Source of the DNA: Symbiodinium natans
Lineage: Eukaryota > Sar > Dinophyceae > Suessiales > Symbiodiniaceae
NCBI GenBank assembly: GCA_905221605.1
Contig: CAJNDS010002253.1
Span: forward strand, 222,904-286,903
Length of the DNA: 64,000 nucleotides
Reading direction: 5' to 3'
The notes beneath the pieces are model-generated. The model did no database searches. It was not told the DNA's origin and saw only the letters and a program-made list of their open reading frames with translations. The stretch's first letter is position 1; each line of letters starts with the position of its first letter. Both the position numbers and the translations under genes were made by a program. Below, in pieces: positions 54,906 through 64,000 of this stretch.

Positions 54906-57900
54906 ACTGTGGAGGCCCTTTCAAGCGGCCCCAATTCAAACACAGTTTTGGGGCTCAAAAGCAGCCCCCCCAAAACACACTTGGCACCACTTTGGCCTCA
55001 GCTCAAAACTTGTCAAAAAGCCAACAGGTCTTGAGCCATCCGATCCAAGTTCAAAACAACACATCGTCCAATGCCAGATCCAACACTTGCTTCAAGTCAA
55101 AGTTTTGCACTTAAAAAGAAAGGGTCAATATTTGGCAAAGCAAAAAAACGACACAAAGCCAGACCACACTGCCTTTGGTTCTGTTTTTTGAAAATTGGGC
55201 TTGGAATCGATTTTTGGGTGTAAACTTTCAAATCAAAATTAGCTGGGGTCTTGAGGCATCCGATCCAAGTGAAAAACAATCCTTTTTTGAAGGCAAAGAG
55301 GTGTCTGCAAGTTCAGGTCTTTTGACCCGACACTGCAACAAGTCAAAAGTTTTGCACTCAAAAGGTCTCCTTAACATTTGCCAGCAAAAGGTCTCAGCAC
55401 TTCGATCCAACACACCAGAGCAACCGAAACCACCGGCACTCTAAAAGGCAGAAAGGCAACCTTCAAAAAATCAGAAACAGACAAGATAAAACAAATCTTC
55501 AAAGAAAAATCTCTTCCAAAGATTGCCACGCAAGAAGTTGCCCAAGCAAAAATTTTGCAAATTTTATTTGGACTGGTACTTTTCGAAAATAGGGTTTCTT
55601 TGGGGTCAACCCCATTCCCTAAAAGGTTGCCACCCCAGAGGTCACGCCTTGCAAAAATTGCAACCGGCAAGTTAGAGGAACGATTGCGACTGGAAGCAAA
55701 TTAAAACAAAACCTAAAAAATTCGTGGGTTGTCCAAAATGTTCAAAACTCATCAAAAACAGCACTTCAGTGAGTTTCTGTGTTGAATACACTCCGGTGTT
55801 TCGCTCGCTGCGCTCGCACTTATTCACATTTTGGTAAGACACTTTGCAAATTTCGAACGGTTGGGTTCGGGCGTCGCGCGCAACATTGCGGCATCAACAC
55901 CACAGTTGAACTCGTCTCGTCCTGCAGTTGATTTCTGTCCAAACGGCACTGTCAGAGACTTTCAAAAATGCTTTCAAGCAAAATCAATCACAGACGTGGG
56001 GGTGCAAGGGGAGGCTTTTCCGGGGCCCATTTCTGAGCCCAAAAAAGCCACATGAAACGGTCCCGCAGAACGGGCCTCCACAGTTGCCAGTTGCAAGCCG
56101 TTGTTACTTGAGTTCACGCAACTTACAGGGCCACACTGCCACATGTTGGCTGCACTTCTCTGCAGTGAGTCTGCATTCAAGATTATCAGGTCTGAGCAAG
56201 GATGAAACGCTGGCAGCGTGACCGAAAATGCCCAGCAACACTGATGAGCATTGCACTCAAGGTTCAATGCCCATCCGAACTGTGGGCCGGAAAAATGAGG
56301 CCCAAAAACGGGGACGTTTTTTGGGCCCCTTCTTGCAAAAATCCGGGCCCAAAAACAGGCCCCATTTTGGCATCACTTTTGGCTCCCTGATCTAATTTGC
56401 CTTGCGTGGCTCCACCTCAAGCTCAAATTACGGGGCCTATTTTTGGTGACGCATTTTGGCATTTTGGGGTCTATTTTTCGGGGTTCATTTTTGGGCCCTC
56501 AAAATCTTAAAAAAACCCCAATTTTCAGCCGATTTACCACATTCCACAGAGTCACAACCACTTACACATGAGCTGCTTTTTGTTCTATCCATCAGCAGCT
56601 TGGCAAGAAATTGCTGTTTTCAGCTGGACCATGCCTTGATCAGCTTACAAAAATGGCTCTCTTTGTAGATCGTCCAGCAATTTGTTCTGCACTGTGGAGG
56701 CCCTTTCAAGCGGCCCCAATTCAAACACAGTTTTGGGGCTCAAAAGCACAAAACACACTTGGCACCACTTTGGCCTCAGCTCAAAACTTGTCAAAAAGCC
56801 AACAGGTCTTGAGCCATCCGATCCAAGTTCAAAACAACACATCGTCCAATGCCAGATCCAACACTTGCTTCAAGTCAAAGTTTTGCACTTAAAAAGAAAG
56901 GGTCAATATTTGGCAAAGCAAAAAAACGAAACAAAGCCAGACCACACTGCCTTTGGTTCTGTTTTTTGAAAATTGGGCTTGGAATCGATTTTTGGGTGTA
57001 AACTTTCAAATCAAAATTAGCTGGGGTCTTGAGGCATCCGATCCAGTGAAAAACAATCCTTTTTTGAAGGCAAAGAGGTGTCTGCAAGTTCAGGTCTTTT
57101 GACCCGACACTGCAACAAGTCAAAAGTTTTGCACTCAAAAGAAAAGGTCTCCTTAACATTTGCCACCAAAAGGTCTCAGCACTTCGATCCAACACACCAG
57201 AGCAACCGAAACCACCAGGCACTCTAAAAGGCAGAAAGGCAACCTTCAAAAAATCAGAAACAGACAAGATAAAACAAATCTTCAAAGAAAAATCTCTTCC
57301 AAAGATTGCCACGCAAGAAGTTGCCCAAGCAAAAATTTTGCAAATTTGATTTGGACTGGTACTTTTCGAAAATAGGGTTTCTTTGGGGTCAACCCCATTC
57401 CCTAAAAGGTTGCCACCCCAGAGGTCACGCCTTGCAAAAATTGCAACCGGCAAGTTAGAGGAACGATTGCGACTGGAAGCAAATTAAAACAAAACCTAAA
57501 AAATTCGTGGGTTGTCCAAAATGTTCAAAACTCATAAAAAACAGGGCCTCCACAGTTGCCAGTTGCAAGCCGTTGTTACTTGAGTTCACGCAACTTACAG
57601 GGCCACACTGCCACATGTTGGCTGCACTTCTCTGCAGTGAGTCTGCATTCAAGATTATCAGGTCTGAGCAAGGATGAAACGCTGGCAGCGTGACCGAAAA
57701 TGCCCAGCAACACTGATGAGCATTGCACTCAAGGTTCAATGCCCATCCGAACTGTGGGCCGGAAAAATGAGGCTCAAAAACGGGGACGTTTTTCGGGCCG
57801 CTTCTTGCAAAAATCCGGGCCCAAAAACAGGCCCCATTTTGGCATCACTTTTGGCTCCCTGATCTAATTTGCCTGGCGTGGCTCCACCTCAAGCTCAAAC

Positions 57901-60247
57901 TAACGAGGCCTATTTTTGGTGACGCATTTTGGCATTTTGGGGTCTATTTTTCGGGGTTCATTTTTGGGCCCTCAAAATCTTAAAACAACCCTAATTTTCA
58001 GCCGATTTACCACATTCCACAGAGTCACAACCACTTACACATGAGCTGCTTTTTGTTCTATCCATCAGCAGCTTGGCAAGAAATTGCTGTTTTCAGCTGG
58101 ACCATGCCTTGATCAGCTTACAAAAATGGCTCTCTTTGTAGATCGTCCAGCAATTTGTTCTGCACTGTGGAGGCCCTTTCAAGCGGCCCCAATTCAAACA
58201 CAGTTTTGGGGCTCAAAGCACAAAACACACTTGGCACCACTTTGGCCTTCAGCTCAAAACTTGTCAAAAACCAACAGGTCTTGAGCCATCCGATCCAAGT
58301 TCAAAACAACACATCGTCCAATGCCAGATCCAACACTTGCTTCAAGTCAAAGTTTTGCACTCAAAAAGAAAGAGTCAATATTTGGCAAAGCAAAAAAACA
58401 ACACAAAGCCAGACCACACTGTCTTTGGTTCTGTTTTTTGAAAATTGGGCTTGGAATCGATTTTTGGGTGTGAACTTTCAAATCAAAATTAGCTGGGGTC
58501 TTGAGGCATCCGATCTAGTGAAAAACAATTCTTTTTTGAAGGCAAAGAGGTGTCTGCAAGTTCAGGTCTTTTGACCCGACACTGCAACAAGTCAAAAGTT
58601 TTGCACTCAAAAGAAAAGGTCTCCTTGACATTTGCCACCAAAAGGTCTCAGCACTTCGATCCAACACACCAGAGCAACCGAAACCACCAGGCACTCTAAA
58701 AGGCAGAAAGGCAACCTTCAAAAAATCAGAAACAGACAAGATAAAACAAATCTTCAAAGAAAAATCTCTTCCAAAGATTGCCACGCAAGAAGTTGCCCAA
58801 GCAAAAATTTTGCAAATTTGATTTGGACTGGTACTTTTCGAAAATAGGGTTTCTTTGGGGTCAACCCCATTCCCTAAAAGGTTGCCACCCCAGAGGTCAC
58901 GCCTTGCAAAAATTGCAACCGGCAAGTTAGAGGAACGATTGCGACTGGAAGCAAATTAAAACAAAACCTAAAAAATTCGTGGGTTGTCCAAAATGTTCAA
59001 AACTCATAAAAAACAGGGCCTCCACAGTTGCCAGTTGCAAGCCGTTGTTACTTGAGTTCACGCAACTTACAGGGCCACACTGCCACATGTTGGCTGCACT
59101 TCTCTGCAGTGAGTCTGCATTCAAGATTATCAGGTCTGAGCAAGGATGAAACGCTGGCAGCGTGACCGAAAATGCCCAGCAACACTGATGAGCATTGCAC
59201 TCAAGGTTCAATGCCCATCCGAACTGTGGGCCGGAAAAATGAGGCTCAAAAACGGGGACGTTTTTCGGGCCGCTTCTTGCAAAAATCCGGGCCCAAAAAC
59301 AGGCCCCATTTTGGCATCACTTTTGGCTCCCTGATCTAATTTGCCTGGCGTGGCTCCACCTCAAGCTCAAACTAACGAGGCCTATTTTTGGTGACGCATT
59401 TTGGCATTTTGGGGTCTATTTTTCGGGGTTCATTTTTGGGCCCTCAAAATCTTAAAACAACCCTAATTTTCAGCCGATTTACCACATTCCACAGAGTCAC
59501 AACCACTTACACATGAGCTGCTTTTTGTTCTATCCATCAGCAGCTTGGCAAGAAATTGCTGTTTTCAGCTGGACCATGCCTTGATCAGCTTACAAAAATG
59601 GCTCTCTTTGTAGATCGTCCAGCAATTTGTTCTGCACTGTGGAGGTCCTTTCAAGCGGCCCCAATTCAAACACAGTTTTGGGGCTCAAAGCACAAAACAC
59701 ACTTGGCACCACTTTGGCCTTCAGCTCAAAACTTGTCAAAAACCAACAGGTCTTGAGCCATCCGATCCAAGTTCAAAACAACACATCGTCCAATGCCAGA
59801 TCCAACACTTGCTTCAAGTCAAAGTTTTGCACTCAAAAAGAAAGAGTCAATATTTGGCAAAGCAAAAAAACAACACAAAGCCAGACCACACTGTCTTTGG
59901 TTCTGTTTTTTGAAAATTGGGCTTGGAATCGATTTTTGGGTGTGAACTTTCAAATCAAAATTAGCTGGGGTCTTGAGGCATCCGATCTAGCGAAAAACAA
60001 TTCTTTTTTGAAGGCAAAGAGGTGTCTGCAAGTTCAGGTCTTTTGACCCGACACTGCAACAAGTCAAAAGTTTTGCACTCAAAAGAAAAGGTCTCCTTGA
60101 CATTTGCCACCAAAAGGTCTCAGCACTTCGATCCAACACACCAGAGCAACCGAAACCACCAGGCACTCTAAAAGGCAGAAAGGCAACCTTCAAAAAATCA
60201 GAAACAGACAAGATAAAACAAATCTTGAAAGAAAAATCTCTTCCAAA
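54906..60247. repeat. Tandem repeat of 1,472 bp, 3.6 copies
   Basis: Units begin at the word ACTGTGGAGG: 54,906 (A), 56,691 (B), 58,164 (C) and 59,636 (D, partial to about 60,247). C and D are nearly identical; B differs slightly; A has about 305 extra bp (55,760-56,065). Repeated minus frames (up to 192 codons, MPVAIFARRDLWGGNLLG) recur with the unit but have no recognised domain. The array lies between the copia polyprotein end and the gag-like frame, both on minus, so an LTR-derived origin is possible but unproven. Confidence 0.95.
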
Positions 60248-60333
60248 TGCAACAGGTGCAAATGGAACAGGTGCAAATGCAACAGATACAAATGCAACAG
60301 GTACAAATGCAACAGGTACAAATGCAACAGGTA
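60247..60333 (+). repeat. 15-bp minisatellite (GCAAATGCAACAGGT)
   Basis: About six units with TACAAATGCAACAGG and TGCAAATGGAACAGG variants start exactly where copy D of the 1,472-bp repeat stops. Confidence 0.9.
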
Positions 60334-61460
60334 AGAGTTTGGAGTTTCGCGTGAAAAACCGAAGGTCCCTCTGGTACCTTTTCCCTTGAAAGCACGAACC
60401 CTGACCTCTCACACAAGTGCGGACAGCTCTCTCTTTTTCACAGTCAGAGCCACTTGAGCCAAAAGTCACGAAGTGCACAAACTAAACAAATTCTCTCTTG
60501 TGAGCTTAAACTCAGCTTCAGAACGAAGTTCCTACACACTGCACACTCACTTTAAATAGCGTATTGGGCAAAAACACACTCGTATGATTTCCTTGGAAAT
60601 CAACGAGGCATAAACCATCGAGGATGGGATCACACGGATTCCCAATCACTCCGAAGCAAAACAAACCTATACAAGCTGATCCAAAACATGACAAAAACAT
60701 CACTGATCAGCCACAATCTTCCACCCCCCGCATTTTGCTGAGGGTTCATGTCAAAGATCTGAAGTCCAAGCCCAGCTCGGCACTTCAACACTAAGGGGAT
60801 GCCCTGGCCACATTCCCTTGGTGCGTACTCGCCACCAAACGAAACAAACAACACACCAGTCGATCTCTGACATCAAACTTAAAACTCATGCAAGATCCCA
60901 CCATCAGGCAGGTTGTCCTGGCTCCACATCACTGGTAACCCAAGAGTTCGTTGTCCAAACACGTGAAAAACGAATTAAACTTGCATCCACCCGCACTGGG
61001 GCAGGGTTGTCTTGGAACGAATCCAAGAGTTCGTGGTGACAAACACGTGAAAACGAATTAATGCAAGCTTCAGATGTTTCCCACTCAGCACTCGACCTTG
61101 TCGTGGTACTCCTCCTCAGTCTCGCATCTTCCAGGTCACCAAACTCACCAACTAGCATCGGCTAGCTGATCCTTCAAGAAAAGATTGGCTTCATAGTTTC
61201 GCTTCTTCCAGCGTACCATCAGCCAAAAACGTCTTCAGAGGTGGCAATCAGATGCCTTGCAGAAGGGGCTATAGAGTCCCTCGTTGAGTTTCATCATCAT
61301 TTTGCCTCCTCTTTGCAAACTTCTCATGCACTGAAACAAGGGCTCACACTAACCAGAAAAATCGCGGGCGCTCCATGGCGGCAACGCGGCCATGGCTTCC
61401 AAAAAAAATGGCTGCGGGTTTCACTCACCCACCCAACCACTGAGATCACTTAGCATCTCA
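60334..61460. other. 3' flank of the copia-type frame, with a local direct repeat
   Basis: CAAGAGTTCGTTGTCCAAAC (60,943-) and CAAGAGTTCGTGGTGACAAA (61,024-) begin two copies of about 45 bp that both continue CACGTGAAAA, CGAATTAA. They are 81 bp apart. No gene is recognised. A 12-nt match to the spliced-leader end (TTTTGGCTCAAG) lies on minus at 60,450-60,461. Confidence 0.5.
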
Positions 61461-61462
61461 GT

Positions 61463-64000
61463 TCATTCTTCATCCTCTTCGCCCTTCTTCTCGCCAGCTC
61501 CAGTTGACTCCATCAACTTGGCGCGGCGCTCCTTGGCGGCTTCCTTCATCTCCGCCAACTCAGCCGTCCTCGTTTCCATCATCACCTCCTGCGAAGATCG
61601 GCTAGGCTCAGCTGGCGTCTCCGCAGGCCTCTCAGTTGGCTGGTCTCCAACCTTTCTCTTCTTCTCTTCCAACATCAGCTCCAAATCGGCAACACTAAAG
61701 CTTGCCTTCACACGCTCAGCAATCTGCGCGATAGCTGCTGCATCCAACTCAGATGGTACAACTGACACAGGCGAGCGAACCGCTTCGCCTTCCAGCTTTG
61801 CTCTCTTAGCAGCTTCTTCCTCGGCAGCTGACAGGTCGGCGATGCGCTTGCGCTTTCGCTCAGCTTCCTCGAACTCTCGGTCTTGCTGTTCCGCTGCAGC
61901 CTTGAGGATCCGCTTCAGGTCCTTTTCCTCCTTCTCGAGTTTCCCAACATTCTCACCCATGATCCCAAAGGCTTGCTGCCACATGTCGGCAGGCAACGTC
62001 AAGTTGAACCTCACCACATAGTCGGTCGGCAAGTGCCACTTACACTTGCAGATCCACACAACACCGCTTCGAGTCTCACTCGCAACCACCTTCTTCCAGC
62101 TTGCCGCCCTCTGCGTGTCGGTGATCTCCTCTTTCTTTTTCTCCAGGTCCTCCAAGAATCCTGCAACAGACTCCATCACGGATCTGTAGTGGCTGTAGGC
62201 CACAAACGACCACTTGGGGACTGGTCTCTCCCTCAGCTCCGGCTCGTGAATCCGAAGTGTATCACACGACAACATCGAAATCACTCGCACTCGCTCCACC
62301 AGTTCCTTAAACACCAAGGATCCTTCCTTTGCACTTCTCTTCCAGCGCAACACCCATGGGGGATAATACGAGCTCTCAGCTTCATCCTCCATGATCCTCT
62401 CTGCTCCCAAAATGGGTAGCATGCACAACAGATCCACCATCCGCAAGACTCCGAGGTCCTGGTGCTCACCCAGAAGCAAAACAGGGACTATCCCTTTTCT
62501 CTTCAAGTACCTCACGAAGCTCAACATCGCCAGGCCACACGTTCCCGGCGGTACTTCCATGTACAGTCCTCCTTCATTCACTGCCATCTCCCAGATGATG
62601 GCCTTGCCACCAATCTGTCCACGGACATCCAAGATTCCGAAGATCTTCGTGGGTTTCTCCTGTAGCTCACACACCTCCTGGATGGGCTTCACTAGCTTCT
62701 CGTATGAGCTCTGATAGCGCAACATATCCTTGTCGGATAGCGTGCCTACCACGTCCTTGAGCTCTAGCTCATCCACTGGAGTTCCGCGCCGGCAGATACT
62801 CCATGACACATCACCGAACCACTTCGGCGGCTCTGGATCCGCCAGCTCCGGAAACACGTCGACCATCCGTTCAATCACCTTCGGCATGGCCTTGGGTTTC
62901 GGTGCAGCTTGGCCTGAGCCTCGGCTTTCACCTTTATCACCCCTTTTTCCAGCAGCTCGGCGCTCCTTCTCTGCCTCTCGGAGATGGAATGCATGGCTTG
63001 CATCCGTGCCAGAGACTGTCACAGTCTGTTTGCACTTTTCGCACTTGGGCTTGCCACTTTCATCCCAGCTCAACCCGGCAGCATGCTCGGATCTGAACAA
63101 CCATTTGCAAACCTTACACCAAAAGGGGCTTTTCATCTCAGCACCCTGCTCACCCTTCCTGCTGTCTTCAGCTGCCATTTTCCTGTCCTTCACCAAAGGT
63201 ACAGGCTCCAGGCTAGGGCTAGCTTCCGTGGTGCTTGAACCAAAGCTTTTGCGGTTGGACCATAAATCCATTTCTTGAACCTCAGGGGAAGAGTCTTCAC
63301 GAAGGGTTTCGGGACTTCTAAGGTGGAAATTTTCAAAAACTTCGCCACACTTTTTCACACTTTTCAACGATCCAACTTGCTCCACACTGCATCCAGTTGC
63401 CTCGGCAAACTGGCATGCCTGAACTCCAACCCTTGGTCGGATTCCACAGATCCTCCACACCTGCTGCACATCTTCACCAGGGTATATACCCATAGCTTGC
63501 TGGTGCTGACAGAATGTCACTTGACTCAAGCACTTTGTAAGAACGTCAGCGATCATTCCCGCTGTCGGGCACCAAATGACCTTCAAGGTCTGAGCTTCCT
63601 GTATCCGCTCCTGAAGATAGCAGACAGCGATGTCTAAGTGGCGAACTCGCCTACTCAACCCACGGTTCAGCAAAACCGCTCTCGCTGAGGAACTGTCAGT
63701 GTGCAATCGGATCGTGACATCTGACTCGGCCAACTGACCGATCAAAGTCGCAAGTCCCTCACTCTCCTGTACCGCAGTCAAGATGGCTCTCAACTCGGCT
63801 TCACAAGAACTCAGTGACACACACCCTTGAACTCGAGAGATTCCCTTGATCAGGCATCCTCTATAAAAGATGGCTATGCCCGACACAGATCTTCGTCCTA
63901 ACGACGCTTGGGGTGCCCAACTGGCATCCGCATACACTTCCAGCTGCGCCGGCCCACTGTCCGGTACATTCCCATCAGGGCCAAAGTACTGCCATGCATG
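61463..64000 (-). mobile_element. Copia-type retrotransposon polyprotein: RNase H plus long unique C-terminal region, open at the right edge
   Basis: The frame is open from the window edge (minus strand begins HAWQYFGPDGN) to a stop at 61,463, about 845 codons. Counting from 63,937: YADASW (Asp4), SLSSCEAEL (Glu46/48), HTDSSSA (Asp81) and MIADVLTK (Asp131) are the RNase H residues and signature of Ty1/copia elements, all present. Copia frames normally end soon after ADVLTK. Here about 690 more residues follow: a CxxC-x21-CxxC zinc ribbon (Cys274, 277, 299, 302), a Lys/Glu/Arg linker, an alpha/beta-looking middle (IFGILDVRGQIGGKAIIWEM, GIVPVLLLGEHQDLGV) and a highly charged coiled-coil end. 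No stop or frameshift is seen, so the copy may be recent. Reverse transcriptase and integrase lie beyond the edge. Confidence 0.85.

Noticed and set aside
55371-58925. Repeated 99-192 codon minus frames in the 1,472-bp unit
   Set aside because: They vary in length between copies, no domain is seen, and the copies are too recent for conservation to mean selection.
54311-60569. 12-nt match AGCGTATTGGGC at 54,311 and 60,558 as LTR edges
   Set aside because: The match does not extend, and no TG...CA ends or target duplication accompany it.

Overview
This window reads as nuclear DNA of a dinoflagellate, probably Symbiodiniaceae-like. The reasons are intron-dense genes with exons of about 30-110 nt, introns that start GT, GC or GA and end AG (usually AG|G), every supportable gene on the minus strand, TTTAGGG-type interspersed arrays, a relict spliced-leader match, and a copia-type retroelement. 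Simple start-to-stop reading finds little. Genes emerge only by joining short exons across AG|G acceptors in a consistent phase.

Layout (all genes minus strand): 1-1294, a ZZ zinc-finger gene running off the left edge. 3.8-6.4 kb, exon sets of unidentified genes. 11.7-12.3 kb, part of an F-actin capping protein beta gene. 13.9-15.0 kb, a TBC-domain Rab-GAP. 16.1-18.4 kb, further unidentified exon sets. 21.8-26.1 kb, a long polypurine tract and degenerate TTTAGGG arrays. 27.0-27.25 and 32.4-34.2 kb, exons of an unidentified gene, split by a putative 5.1-kb inverted-repeat element (27,258-32,363) with an 8-bp target duplication (CTCGAAAG) and an interior made almost wholly of tandem repeats. 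34.4-45.4 kb, one gene of about 40 mini-exons encoding a voltage-sensor domain, two more membrane segments around an extracytosolic loop, and a class III nucleotide-cyclase homology domain whose catalytic residues are partly replaced. 49.2-53.3 kb, CCCTAAA-type arrays, a diverged duplication and a LINE fragment abutting the largest array. 53.5-54.2 kb, a gag-like frame with one amber codon. 54.9-60.2 kb, a 1,472-bp tandem repeat. 61.5-64.0 kb, the end of a copia-type polyprotein with a long, unrecognised C-terminal extension.

The strongest results are the phase-consistent reconstruction of the voltage-sensor/cyclase-homology gene with GT, GC and GA donors, and the satellite-filled element, whose target duplication lies where it could supply a GA donor and an AG acceptor. 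Family assignments come from recognising motifs by eye. No search was run, exon ends are inferred, and upstream or downstream exons of most genes are missing.
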